This document shows positions 43,830-57,510 of a stretch of 64,000 bases of DNA, piece by piece. Origin of the DNA: Nymphalis io. Its lineage: Eukaryota > Arthropoda > Insecta > Lepidoptera > Nymphalidae. Numbering within the stretch: position 1 is the first letter of the stretch; each line of letters opens with the position of its first letter. The position numbers were made by a program, and so were the translations under genes. The stretch is taken from NCBI RefSeq assembly GCF_905147045.1, contig NC_065902.1, positions 5,215,377 through 5,279,376 on the forward strand. The letters are read 5' to 3'. The notes under the pieces were generated by a model. It was not told the origin of the DNA and ran no database searches. It was given only the letters and a program-made list of their open reading frames with translations.

Positions 43830-46047
43830 ATAATCCTACCTCTTCAGTCCAGTTTCAACTATTTTTATAAATAGGTATAGTTATTATTGCAATAAGTTCA
43901 GCTCCATTTTATATAATTAGATATAACAAACGGGTTTTCCAATAGTTAATAATAATGTATGTTATAATGTGTTATGGCTTGGACTACTTTTATTTATTTA
44001 TTTTATATACATATTTATTTTATATATATATATAATATTTTTTTATAACATTTAGGGAAAGGTGATCTGGGATTGTGTTATTTTTTATCTTCTATAATAT
44101 TTATATAACGAGAAGTAGGTATTGATTGGTATGTCAATTATTTTTATGAATCAATTAATGTTATATAAATTATAAATATACAAAATACATAAACGACTGC
44201 AATAAGTACTTGAAATGTTTCCATCATGCTGTAAAAAATAAATAATGAAATAACAAAACAAAACAATTACTACGACAAATGTTATTACTAAAATCAAAAT
44301 GAAATGTATGTTATCTCTTTAAGTTAATTCATTTACATTTTCATTGCACATATTTAAAAATATCTAACTGATTCAAACGTATATAACAACCGGTTAACTT
44401 GTTTGTACCATGAAAAAAAAACAGTTCTGAGGCGAAAATATATTCTGCTCCATTAGTTACGGATTCTACATTTCGCATTCATCATGGCGCGTCAACAATA
44501 AGGATTTATGATGTGCAATTATAGTAGAGCTAGGAGCAAAAACTAAAAGAAAACTACTAAAAAATAACCTGATTGACGTCCAAACGACTGCTCCCGAGCA
44601 ATCACTGTGCACAAGCACAAAGGTTGTGTACACACTCAATGCTTACGATCTTAAGGCTTTAACGACACTATCAACTCATACTATTGAACTTTAAACCTAT
44701 TTTAATCTAAAAATGTACAGAAAATGTATATATAAAAACAATCTACAAATTTTTCTTCACTCATTCAACATCAATCATCACAACTTTTGGTTGAGATCCA
44801 TGCGCTGAGCTATCCACATATTTTACATTAGTAGTTGTTTTCCATAGAATATTCAATAATTTATTGAATATCATATTAAGAAGTAATTATATTTATATTA
44901 TATTTACATTTTTTACTTTGTAGAATTTTAGACAAATGTTAATAAATTTATATTAAAAGAGACAATTTTGTCTTAAGACTCACGTTACTATACACTGATC
45001 TTAACGAAATAACATTATCTTGTAATTGGGGAACATGTTCTGCTTCTCAAGTTTGAACATCAATGTAATTGGAAATATAATTGGGAAAGCCGTGGCAGGG
45101 AACGCGTCTTTACGTAATTATTGTAAGGATAAGCTTTCCTATGACTTTGGAACTAAATGAAATAAGTTAAGAAACGAGTATAAGGTTTGAAGATTATAAT
45201 AAAATACATCAATAAGTGCTCAACTTAGAAGCTTATCCAAAATTAGCTATCTAACTTTCTGTAATTAAGAAAAAAGTAACTAAAGCACATCTTAATGGAG
45301 AGACAGATTAAGTTGAACTTAAAGGAATAATCATTATACAGCAGAATAAGTGTCATTAGTTGGCTAAAATATATTTTAATATAACAAACTATTTTATATT
45401 TAAACAACCAACATTCTAAAAACTATATTTATTACCTTTTTGAATGTTTACGAGCCAATAAATTTGTTTTGCCTTATTTTTTTCATATAATTATTATATT
45501 TAAATTAAAACAACTCGACTACGAAGACTTCCCAGGGCAGTTCAAGATGTTGACAGCATTAACCATAATAAAAGTACTTAAAGAGGACGACATGCTGATG
45601 GGACACGCACGCTATTATTTATCTGTAGACAAAAAAAAGTATATTATAAGAGTTAAATGTGAAACTAACTTTAGAACCGATTACAAAAAAAAAACATAAT
45701 CATATGTTTATGATCAGTTTTACCTTGAAAATTAAGATTCAGTATATTGGTTTTTTATCTCTTTCTTTAGATAATCGTCAATACAATGCAATACTTATTG
45801 TAGGAAAATAAAGATTACATATATAATAATAATAAATTCGAGTAAGACGTACAAGAGGCGAATTTATCACGAAGACCTCCCTCTCAGGGAACGTTAAGGT
45901 AGAAGAAAGTCAAAAAGTTCAAAAATAAAAAAAAAACTTTTGATTACAAATGACTTAAAGATACATAAATAAATATACATATACCAATTAATACATTATA
46001 ATATTATACAATTACAGTAATTGAAAGCGAAACATATAATAATAAAA
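43830..46047. other. AT-rich stretch with one unassigned frame
   Basis: No established gene. A 76-codon frame at 45469-45699 opens with TTG, contains QLDYEDFPGQFKML and LMGHARYYLSVD, and ends in a lysine-rich tail at an A9 tract. It might be a decayed coding fragment, but I recognise no family. Confidence 0.35.
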
Positions 46048-46480
46048 TGTCTCCCAGCCCGGCCAATCTCAAGAGAGATTAGACAACTGCCCAAGACATA
46101 TTATAGTGCACAAGTGTGTGCACAAACAAGTGCACTCTCTGTTTCCTAACTCTCCGTTATTATAAATAATAAAATAATAATAAAAAAAAAAGTCCTTCCC
46201 TAATAATCCGATGGGTCGGCAATCCGACCCGGACGGAAACAGTTCAGGCGCAGGACCAACGGCTTTACGGATTTACTGGTTGTAGTAGGGCTATGTGCGT
46301 GCTCGTCTGGGTAAGTACCACCTACTCATCAGATATTCTACCGCAAAACAGCAGTACTTGGTATTGTTGTGTTCCGATTTAAATGGTGAGTGAGCCAGTG
46401 TTATTACAGCTAATTGCTGCTACTGAGAATTTTCGACAGAAAAACCCAACCCAACCTTATATCTAGCTACTAGACCAACG
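46048..46480 (-). repeat. Third-family SINE, minus strand, interrupted
   Basis: Its pieces are in minus order: GCCAATCTCAAGAGAGATTA, GTGCACTCTCTGTTTCCTAA, then an inserted A/T stretch (about 46155-46200), ATCCGATGGGTCGGCAATCC and GGACCAACGGCTTTAC. After the insert at 46263-46407 come GCTGCTACTGAGAATTTTC and the head CTAGACCAACGAGGC. About 60 bp of SINE are missing at the insertion point. Confidence 0.8.
46263..46407 (+). repeat. LINE-tail-type repeat fragment nested in a SINE
   Basis: TTTACTGGTTGTAGTAGGGC, GTGCTCGTCTGGGTAAGTAC, TCATCAGATATTCTACCGCA and TGTTGTGTTCCGATTTAAAT match the copies at 31945 and 48836. The 3' half, from GGCACAAGGG onward, is missing. Confidence 0.82.
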
Positions 46481-46506
46481 AGGCTTCTAGTAAAACGAAA
46501 CATATA

Positions 46507-46720
46507 TGAGTATACTAGCTGCTCGTAGTTTCACCCGCGAAATTACTGCCTCTGTATGTACTGTCCTCGTGAGTCGTAATCTGATGTTACGAGTAAATAA
46601 GTCAGTCTATAACCTTTTTAAAAAATTGGGCTATCAAATTTAAAAATAATTACTATTCAGATTCCGCTGATCAAAACATCAATCTCTTCAGCTTTATTGT
46701 ATAAAAAATTTAAGAATATA
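46507..46720. mobile_element. Helitron-like or related non-autonomous repeat
   Basis: It begins TACTAGCTGCTCGTAGTTTC-ACCCGCG, has GTCCTCGTGAGTCG and ends AATCTCTTCAGCTTTATTGT, a start-to-end pattern I associate with abundant short lepidopteran repeats ending at CTAGCTG. No coding capacity. The class is uncertain. Confidence 0.45.
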
Positions 46721-48835
46721 TAATTGTAAAGTAAATTTGAATTCATGTATTTTATTCATTATGTGGTGTTTTGTGTGACGAGTAAAACTATCGAGTAATT
46801 AATTGACCTACACACATACATTATTGAGAGCAAAATATTTTAAAATTTTAGTAATAACGAGTGGTTATAGCTCAAAATATACACGTTTTGAAGATAACGG
46901 TAAAGACGCGCTATTAACTAATAACATAATTTATTCCAAAAAGCAAACAAAATCAACATAAAAAAACATTCGACTTTACTATCTTAACTGTTAAACATTC
47001 GATAAATTTACTTATTCAAATAAAGAGAATAAAAATGACACATCACATAAGCAAACATAAGCAAGCCTAAGATTAATTTTTATTAATTATTGAAAATATC
47101 ACGATCACTTCGTCACTTTTTTATTCTTGCGGGTTTCTTTTAACTGAAACAACACTTACCTGTGAATTAGTTTCTATCTATATTGAACGAAGGCCACGCC
47201 GAGCCTTTATGCAGAAATGAACATAAAAACAAACATAGCTTTTTAAGCGTTAATAAAGCGCGGTATACGAGTAATATTTATTTTTATAATATACTTCAGT
47301 TTTTAAGTACTACTTATTAAAGTGAGTTAGAGATTTAAATTACATCCAATACTTCGTACGTATTTTTTCTTTAAGTAATAGAAAACTAGAGACTAAAATT
47401 AATTTTAATTTGTTACTTATTACTAACTATTAAATTACTCGCGGCGGCTTGGTTTAACAAATGTTTTAATGGGTACCTTCGTATATTTTATTAAATATTG
47501 AGTAGGTAAATCTCCATAAAAATTTGCTTTAATTAGTAGTAATGATTCATAAAACAACTTTACTAATAAAAGATCACAACTCACCATTCTTCTAAGTCCG
47601 CTTTTTTAAAATATCACCTTAATTTTATGATAAGTATAAACTCTATTTTTAAAAGCCATCATTATAATTAAAACAACGAAGCATGTTTGTATTTTCAAAC
47701 CATTTATATCTGCCCTTCAAAGATCAATCATGTGCAGACCTCTGCCAGCAGCCTGGGTGGTACGCTAAGTAAAATATTTATTCAACGAACAGTTCACAAT
47801 GGCAACGTATTTCAAAGACCGTCGGATTGCCTAAAGCATCGACTTGCCCTGCCCTTACTCGTCCACACGAGGCTATAATATGATAATAACATGTTAATAC
47901 GATGCTAAAACAGATCTTATCCCATTATATTAACCATCACAATAGTTAATTTTATCGTAAACTTAATATTTGTTTGTGATATTTACACATATACATTCAC
48001 ATGTGATAACAAAAAATTATAACATAAAGAAAAATCAATAGGTCATAAAGTCGTTAACCTCATTATTGGATGCCAGGAGATTCTAAGAAATTCTAAATTA
48101 ATTAAAATGATAAGAAATATGTTTCGCCAGTTTTTCAAATTTAAGCCACTTAGGTCTAGAGACTGATATCATTTTACGAATTGCAATGAACCCTCTGCAA
48201 GTTTCCTAATTCGTCAAACATGTCAGATTTTAAAGACCAGATACATAATTTCTACCCAAGGAGCGTGACAAAATGTAAATGGCAAAAACGCTTATGCTTG
48301 GTAACAATCTTTATGCATTTCATTTTGAACAAATGACAACTCAATTCAGCTGTATGTTAATATACTTAAGACATGTTTTATAACCTCTTGACGTTATCGT
48401 GATATGTACTACAAACTTGTTTATTAGAATAAAAAGTGCAGAGGCAGGTTACGCAAGAATGAACCTGAATAAAAAGTGGATTCCCTTTTAACTTCTAGGA
48501 AGTTCAATAGCCTTTCGAACCGGAAAGGGTATCCTATAAGCCAACTATATAATAAATATCAATAAAGGTCCGCTTTGAAGTTTATTAAAAGAATAAATTA
48601 TTCTGTTCTGTTTGATTTGTATTATTTGACAAAATCAATTTTTGTTTTATTGTTTATTCGGATTTCTTACAAAACTTACTCATCACATTACACATACTTT
48701 ACAAATAAACTTGATACCATTTTATCTTAAAAAAATTCAGTATTAAAGGCCCAATAGTAAATATTATATGGATAATTTTGATATGCTTACAATAAACAAA
48801 TAGCACCAAAATGCTATTAACGTATATCAGTTTAA
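46721..48835. other. AT-rich intergenic stretch
   Basis: No gene is supported. 47690-47880 is GC-richer, with a 63-codon plus frame lacking any domain. 48270-48540 is moderately GC-richer and unassigned. Confidence 0.4.
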
Positions 48836-49075
48836 CTGGTAAGGTTTCGTGCAAGCTCGTCTGGGTAGGAACAACCCTTTCATCAGATATTTTACCGCAA
48901 AACAGCAGTACTTGATATTGTTGTGTTCCGGTTTAAAGGGTGAGTGAGCTAGTGTAATTACAGGCACAAGGGACATAAAATCTTAGTTCAAGGTTGGTGG
49001 CGCATTGGCTATGTAAGCGATGGTTGACATTTCTTACAATGCCGTCCGCTTTCGTATTCTATAAAAAAAAGAGAA
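48836..49075 (+). repeat. Dispersed LINE-tail-type repeat
   Basis: CAAGCTCGTCTGGGTAGGAA, GCAAAACAGCAGTACTTGAT, GTTCCGGTTTAAAGGGTGAG, GGTTGGTGGCGCATTGGC and the ending TATTCTATAAAAAAAAG are conserved. The segment from GTCTATGGGCG to CATATG is deleted relative to 31945-32240. Confidence 0.82.
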
Positions 49076-52000
49076 GGTTTAAAGTGAGTTTGTTAGGTTA
49101 GATAATTATTGAATATTAAATATTAAAAATATTTTATGTTGAGATAAACCTGTACATATAGAATGTCATTTTTGTAAAATAATATTTCTCAAAGGCAAAC
49201 TTTTATACAAAATACATGCTTAAAGTATCTTTTGTCCTTTAACTTTCTAATAAAAGGGTCCATAAAAGGTTTCTCGTGAAAGTTGAGATGTTGGATTTTT
49301 TTTCCCTTGTCATATGTCAATTCCTAACAATTTCTTGAAGTGGACAACTCAATGACCTAAATGACCTTTCCTTCTACTAAACAATGTAGGTAACGCTTGT
49401 TAGTAAAAATTCGCGAACTTTAATATTAAATAAATAAATCTGATAGGAATATATAACACAATACTAAATTAACTTAAAAAATAATACAAGTTTAACATTG
49501 GTTTTACAATCAAGTAAGTTATTATTTTTACGAGAACATAATAATATTAATCGTCCCAAATATATTCCATATTCGATATTAATAATATATTCTAAAAACA
49601 ACCTGTAATTCGTAAATTATGTCGATCGATGTTTGATTTTGGCCCGCACTCGATTATCGTACTCCCCTCGAGTGCAATCCATATCCTTTGATTTGTTAAA
49701 TTTAAATCTGATATGCTAAAATGAAATTAATGATCCAAAAACGCACACTTGAACGAAATACGCTTTGAATTTAAATATGTTATTCTCCTTGTTAATATAA
49801 TAAATATTTGTTAAAACTAAAGATATAATACGTTACATCTTATATATAAAGTATGCTTTATGGGTATTAAATTTAATTTGTGACAAGTAACAAATGAAGT
49901 CAAAGAAATTTTTAATTTTAGCACATACGTACATAGGCTTTTACTATATTTCTTATTGTTATACAAATTATATGAAGCTATGTATTTTTATTGATGGACC
50001 TACAAGGCGACTTATGTATCTGAAAGTACTTTTAATCAATACTCTTGTAAACTAAAGTACAAGTAATAAAATTCCATTGACAAGTACAGATGCGAAGTGG
50101 CCCTGCATTTAAACTCACGCCGTCAAAAATTATTGCATACAAAATCAATTAAGCTTTAATGTTACCGTCGAATGAAATAAATAATTGGTAAAGGTGTCAT
50201 TTAAATCATAAATGAAACTCATAAAAGTCTTACCATCACAATTTATTACACTTTGAAAATAAGTAGAGAAATCACGCACATCTAATTGAAACAACCACAT
50301 AACTATATATGTTACCTCTTATATTATATATATGCTGTTAATTCCTATGCCACGATTTAATTAGCATCCACACACACATACTTTGTGTTAAAGTTTTAAG
50401 TTATTTTAGTTATTTATTGTGTACGCATATTGTGTTCATCCTGAAGAGGTTGTACTAATTGCCTAATTTATATTATATTAAGTTATATTAACGTCGTAGA
50501 CATTGTCATCTGACAAAAGGTAGGCTGTCTTGAGATTAGTTAATTCAAAATAAAAAAATATAATTTAATGTATCAAAAAATTAAATACGACCTAATTAAT
50601 CGTGTGAGTTGATATAAATTGTAAGCAAAAAAGCACATACGAGTGAGCTATATTGAGTCGTATGTGGGCGACCCCGTAGAGTAAAACAGATAAATATCGT
50701 ATGTTTATGTGGAACTAGTTGTCCGCTGCGACTATGCTCACGTAGATAAAGCTCTGTTTGACTCCGAGTATAATAAATCCGCAAACCTTTTAAAAAAACA
50801 TAACAATTTACTTATTGCTTTTGAAAAACAGCTATAAATAATGTAGCATATATAATACAATTGAATAATAAATGTACGTGTGACTTTATCCATTGTAACT
50901 TTATTGTGCAAGCTGTGGTGTCCTGCAATTGAAGAAACACACACCTCTTATTTTTTATAAAGCTATATATAAAAAAATAAGAGATGAAAAGAATTTATAT
51001 GTTGTATGTGAATCTTTAGCTGTAAGTCCTTAAACAATTAAATAACATAAGTCAACCAATAATTTATATATGTAAAAGTCTTAGTCTTTATTTTACAGAT
51101 TATTTAATGACAACAAATAATTTTATCAAAAAAGAAAAATGTACCAATTTTTAGAAGTATTTGCTTTGATCGTGAACTTAATTCAAAATTAAAAAGTAAA
51201 CATTATATTATAGACTGTATACGTGTAAAAAATAATGCAGCCAAACTGTAATTTAGACAAAAAAATTGCATATAAACAACTTGTTTCAAATGTCAACTCA
51301 CAGTATTTTACTGATCACAGTGATCGAGATTACGCCACACGATAAGCTATACGATAGCGAATAAATTTATTTTTCCTCATTAAAATACTCACTAGTCCAC
51401 AAACGGGAACATCAATTAAAGAACATTTTCCATATAAGAAACCATAAGACATTAATATTAATGAAAATTATTCTAGAGTATTCTTAGATATGCTACTGGC
51501 AGTTTTATATGCGGCTATAAATAAATAATATTTTTATTACTAATTTCTTCAAATAAATCTCTAGAAGAAACTAGTAATTTCATTAAAAACTTATTAGTAC
51601 TGTTTGAAGAAATTACCGCTTTATTAAAAGTTTCAAATGTAAGAAAAATTATTATGTTATCAGTTTTAAACTAAATTTGAACACAATATTTACCGTTCAA
51701 ATTTATATATATAATTTATGGTTTATAACTGTTTGAAATACAGAAGAAAAACAATTATAATATTTTTGAAAAACGCTTATACGTAATCATTACACATTAA
51801 AATTTAATTAAAACAATAACAATTGCATTCATTATTTATTTTTAACTTATCTCAAAACTGTAATTTCTATGCCAATGTATGGCATACATATAAAAGGAAA
51901 GTCAAACCTATTAAAGTTATTGAGATAATTTTATAATAGAGTTAAACCTGATTATGAAAGTAATAAGACAAAGTGTCTCTTAAACGGCTACGAAGGTAAG

Positions 52001-52430
52001 TTCATCTCGCAGGAATCCTCCGCCTTTCTATTGGAACATGGATTTGCTTTATCCGACGTGGGCGCGACATCGTTCTTTAAATGTCAATTGTTATACAAAA
52101 ATAACTGCAATAAAATAAATACAATAACTTCCATGCGCATTTAGGTAAACCAATATTGGGATTGTAGATTTTTTAATTATCTTTAAGTTGAAAACGATCT
52201 TAATCTCTTAATTTGCATGTAAAAAGAGTTTAATTGGTATTTTTTCTCATCAATCATCATACTTGTGCTAGATAAAGAGTGTCCTTGAAATTGGCTTCGA
52301 ATTCAACTTAATCTCGTAATATTCCGACATAATCTTCACACTCTTTTATTTATAGTATATAAGTTTTAGCGTCGAGTAAGCACTTATTATTATTATTATA
52401 AATACTTCAATACCTATATCTTTTTGTATA
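49076..52430. other. AT-rich intergenic stretch
   Basis: No gene or recognised repeat. 51970-52080 is a GC-richer patch with no frame. The minus frames at 50596-50944 show no domain. Confidence 0.45.
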
Positions 52431-52793
52431 GCCGCCTCGTTGGTCTAGTAGCTAGATGTAAGGCCACAGATTTGGAGGTTCTGGGTTCAAATCCCAGGTC
52501 GGGCCAATAAAAAGTTATTGAGTTTTGTTGAGTTTTCTGTCGAAGCATTTTCAATAGCAGCCCGGAGTCTGGAAGTTAAAAGTGTGTACACTCCCGAACC
52601 TCGGAAAGCATGTAAAGCCGTTTGTCCTGTGCCTGAACTCTTTCCGGTTGTGTCGGATTGCCATCCCATCGGATTATGAGAGTTAGAGAATAGAGAGTGC
52701 ACCCGTGTTGCAAATCTGCAAATCTGCGCAGTTGGCTAACCTCTCTTGAGATTGGCCGACGTGGCCAAAATCGGTCTAGAGGAATATTATTAT
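52431..52793 (+). repeat. Third-family tRNA-like SINE, near complete
   Basis: The head GCCTCGTTGGTCTAGTAGCT has B box GGGTTCAAATCCCAGGTCGG, and the body is complete to AAATCGGTCTAGAGGAATAT plus a TTATTATT tail. TCTTTTTGTATA before (52419-52430) and TCTTTTTTGCATA after (about 52794-52806) form an imperfect target-site duplication. The minus frames inside are shadows. Confidence 0.88.
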
Positions 52794-52806
52794 TCTTTTT
52801 TTGCAT

Positions 52807-55800
52807 AATATATTGCTCAGACTAATGCGGAATAATTAAAAAACATACGGGACTATTTCACTAATACAGATTTAATTTTACTCAGACATATAAAATTAAG
52901 TTGATGATATTACCAAATACGTAAGTTGTAGTGAAAATAAACCTTTATAAACGAGATATAAACAAGACTCATTTGTTTTAAATTGGTAGCTGTAATTACC
53001 TACAATTGACAGTTTTTTCCTCTCTTGATACTTAACTTTAAATTACTCTCCAACGTATAACGTAAATCATTTCTTCCATCATCTCGACGAATATTGTTTA
53101 TAACAAATTGTCCTCCTTGACAAATTATCCACATGGAGAGTCTAAAATATAATGTAAATTACTATAAAAAGTTACAAAATAATGCAATTACCATTTGTAA
53201 AAAATGCATTAAAAGTAAATGATATAAGCCAATTAATAATATTATAGTAAGCTTTTGTAGTACATTAAATAAATCAAATAGTTATTTATTGTTGTAGGTA
53301 AATTTCTTTTTTGCGCACAATTACCATACAAGAAATAAAGTTAACTAAATACATGCAAAAAAAAGATAAAAGAAAAAAAAGTTAGTTGCCTCCATGAAGA
53401 TAATTATAGCATACAAGAAAGTGACACTTTAATTCGATTGTGTCTCGCATAATCAAAGCTTACAAAATTCCCATAGCAACGGCTTTTATTATCTTGACTT
53501 AATACAACAATGCAAATACTATGTGTTTGTCCTATTTCTAACAGTCGCACGTTCAATTTACCACTTAAGTGGTAACTGTCACAAATAAAATTATATGAAA
53601 CTGTCACTAAAACAACCATTTACACTGTCATTGATCTCACGTTTCATCGTAACAGTAAAGCTTTTTGTTCTGCTTTAAATAATTGAATAGCTTTATCTTT
53701 TGGAACATTACTTTAATACTTGTGTTAACATACATCGTGTTAATAGCATTATAAAAAATACAAGCAAAGTCAAATCGAAACTTTACAATATAATTACGTA
53801 GATAAAGATCTAAAATAAATAGCAACAAATATATTTTACAATGTTTATTTACATATAAAGCGTTTTCCTTCTGAACCGCACAATCATGCATCGACGTCTG
53901 TAATAAATATCATTTGGACCTATTACCACTGCTCAAAGGAAATGGTAATATTTTCAATAGATTGGGTAATATTTCACTGTAAGATAAAATTCCTTGTCTG
54001 GAAATAGAAACGGCAGCGCTGAATAATTTAAAAATGTTTTTATTAATGACATACCTATATATTTATTTTTACGTATGGTTTATTGATTACTAATATTATA
54101 CAAATTTATCAAGATTCTTTTAGAGATGTAAACAACGTTTTGTAATTATTTTTTTAAAGACAAGGTACGTACTCCAAAACGGTAAGGCTTCGTCCGAACA
54201 CATTACATTGAACAGCTTTGCATATCTTTTGGGTTAAATTTGAAGTACATCATAATTTGATAAAGTTTGTCCGGATCCAAGCTGAGCGAGTTACTTTTTG
54301 CTTAAACAATATATTGTTGACAAATGTAACAGTGTAGTCGCCTTCCAGTATCAAGGAAAACATGATATACTAAGAGAACATGATATTGCCTCGTCAAAAT
54401 ATCATACGATTTATGTAGATCTTAGCTTAGCTATTTTTATTTATAATATGTTTTGTAATATTATGGTTTCCGACGAGGGTGATATAATCACTGAGTGATT
54501 AAACCAACTCTTAAAATAGTATAATTTTTTTTATAAACATAAATACATACGCTTGTATCTATAATAGTAAATAAGTGACTTATAAAAGTAAATAACATTA
54601 CATATTCATTTTAAACGTTTTTTGAGATATATGTATAGCTTTTTTTACAATTGTGAGAAATATTATGAGATATTTAGTACGATATGTTTCATACACACTA
54701 TAGGCGAATAGATCGGTTGGTGAATGTTTATACATCTTATGATTGGTTAAATAAGAATATCTATACGAGTTATTTATTTTATTTTACCCGTACGAAGTTG
54801 AAGCTGGCAGCTAGTATAAAATAAACAAACAAATAACACAATTATTTGACAGTTCACATTATGAGTAACAATACCAAATTAATTTTTGTACTGTAATTGT
54901 GTTATTGTAAAGTAAATATAAAGGGGTATAATATATGTATTACAATGTTGTTTTATTCAACAAAGAACATGTAGGGGTAGAATGAACGAACTTTAACGTG
55001 AACGTACACATTTAATATTACGATTACTTCACTGACACAAGACAAGTGATAAAAGACAAGCTCCCTATTGATAAAATCGAGTTTTAAACTGAGCTAATTT
55101 ATTTGTACCGTTCAATCAGTAATTGAATTACGATTATATGTCGAAAATAGGCTAATAAATACAACAGACAATGTTACCCCATGACAGTGCACAGACGTAA
55201 TAAATAAGCGTTTTAAGTGAATACCTCTGTCAGTCGGTCGGTTAGGTCGTATACCACGTCGGGGTCTCCGAAACAAAGGCCTATAATGTAGGATCACGTA
55301 TCATGGACATCGGACCAGTCGCAAATTGGTTTATTGAGATTGCAACCGCGATGGAGCATTAAAATCTTGTATGCCACTTTACCGTGAGCTTAATGTGACC
55401 ATCAAGTTATTTTTATTCCTATTAAAGTTTTTTTTATGTTTTATATATAACAGAAAATATTACTAACATCAAATGCTCTCTCTATTTTTACGTGTGAAAT
55501 TAAATATATATATATATATCAGATTATATTAAAAAAATTAAATTGAAAAACCGTCCGGAACTGTTGAGATGAGAGCAATAGCGCGCACTCACATATCACT
55601 ATAACGACCACTCAATACGCATGGTAGATTCAATTTATATTGACCACAGGGCATTTTCTCCTTAACCTCTTACAACATGGCTCGACTGTATATAAAGGCG
55701 TTTATTTTGTAATTGAGTGCAAATAAGGACGCTGGTCCAGCCGTCACTTGGTATTCAGTAATAAGCTGTTAATGCGCATAGTATATGTCTCTGCTGACTA

Positions 55801-57374
55801 TATTTATTTCTTCTACCAATCATCGTAAATGTGTTGCATTTTATTTTCAAATAACAATAACCAACTTTTGAGTAACGTATTATATGCATAAAAAATATTA
55901 TAATAACCTCGTCGTGTCGCTCTATGTTCTTCTAACTTGTAACTAAAATTTATCAAGGTAAGAATATTTTGCAACTTTATTAATTTGTTATAAAAATGAC
56001 AGAGTCAGTTAAATAAAAATATCTTTACATTTAAACGTTCCTACATTTTTAACTGAATAATGTGTTAGGTGTTTATCTGTAATATATTCATTTGTCACAG
56101 TTCTTATATCAAAGTTGTAAAAAAATATTACAAGTGAGTTTTTAATCCAAAAATTTATATATTGCCAAAAAAAATACTGAGCCAAATATATTTGCGTTAC
56201 GCTCAATCAATATAATTCAATAACTTTTTATTTTTGTCAAGCTTCACTTCACTCGTAATAATTGTATGAGGACGTGTCATTTTTCATTTATGAAATCCCA
56301 TAATAGAAGAGCAGGTAGTATTTTACTCAGTATTATCTATATTTTTATCAAGTTCGGCGTAGCATTGTATCATGAGGCAAATAAATAAGCGGTGTAAGTT
56401 ACTCCACTATTGCGTCTAACACCGATAGTAAGTTCAATACTCGACCTAGCACTCGCGCTAACGAACAAGATGCTCGTGCGCAGATAAAACTAGCATTTTA
56501 ATACAAGCTCTGTGGAGACAGTACTATAGACTATTCTATGCATGTAAAATAATGCTTTATATCGTATCAAAATATTAAACAGTAGTAACGTTTTAAATTA
56601 CCCTATGTTAAATGAGCCAAAAAAAATAAATATACTATGTTAAATGAGCCAAAAAAAATAAATATACTATTAAAATTTAAAATATCAATATAACACAACT
56701 GTTACAAAAAATGTCCTTTATATCATAAATAATTTTAAAAATAAAAAACAAGCCATTAAAACATTATAATAAAATTAAAATATAAGAAAATAACTAATAG
56801 CAAAAAAAATCAATTTAAGAAATAATAATAAGTGAATATTTGTGGTCCAATACATATTATTATGTTTAACACAGACTTTTAAGATATCGGCTGCATGTTC
56901 ATAATATAATAATATGCCGTCTGCCTCGGCATTAATCACGTTTAAAATCTCCAACAAATATATTTTTATATTATACCTTTGGTAAACTTGGATAAGATAC
57001 GAATTATCTCTAGAGTCAATAAAAACTGGTCCGTGATGTCTAACACCTACGGAAAAGAGATCGCGGAAACGCTACGCCTAAAATGAAAACCTTTAACAGA
57101 GACAAGAATTTCAGATAAAAAGCAAAACCACAAAACGTACAATTAGGTTTTCAAATGACTCAGTTGGATCGTTGTGGGAACAAATTGCGTCGTAATACCA
57201 CAGGAAATCATTTTATGCTTCACTTGGTCAGTCTTCTTACTACCTATAATAAATAAATAATCGCTTTGAAACCCTGATTCGGGATGAACGACGAACATCA
57301 TTAATTGCGTGTGCGGTTTCATGAAGCTAATATTTTCTTATATAATTTATTTTAGAAAGAAGAACAACTGGACC
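52807..57374. other. Long AT-rich stretch
   Basis: No established gene. Noted points: a GC-richer patch with TATATAAAGG at 55689-55698 but no credible exon behind it; a worn repeat end CGAAGTTGAAGCTGGCAG-CTAGTATA at about 54795-54815; and the tandem duplication at 56603 (listed). The frames at 53404-53891, 54298-54498, 55112-55297, 56009-56206 and 56775-56957 show no domains. Confidence 0.4.
56603..56670. repeat. Perfect 32-bp tandem duplication
   Basis: Unit 56603-56634 is repeated exactly at 56635-56666, with CTAT starting a third copy. It contains TGTTAAATGAGCC followed by A8. Confidence 0.92.
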
Positions 57375-57510
57375 AGGTGGCCACCTGGCCGAGCAATAAG
57401 TATTTAACCACCGTCTACGCGCCGCTAGTCACGTGATATAAGCTGTTATATCCATTGCGTCGGTAACTACACTGACTCAGTCATTCTAAAACTGGAACAT
57501 AGCCTTGCAA
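57375..57510 (-). repeat. Old relict of the dispersed LINE-tail repeat, minus strand
   Basis: CAGGTGGCCACCTGGCCGAGC, TCGGTAACTACACTGACTCA and TTCTAAAACTGGAACAT align with the minus-strand family sequence. Strongly diverged. Confidence 0.55.

Noticed and set aside
55689..55760. TATATAAAGG as a promoter of a gene
   Set aside because: No initiator at the right spacing, no ORF or donor site downstream, and TATA-like strings are frequent in this AT-rich DNA.
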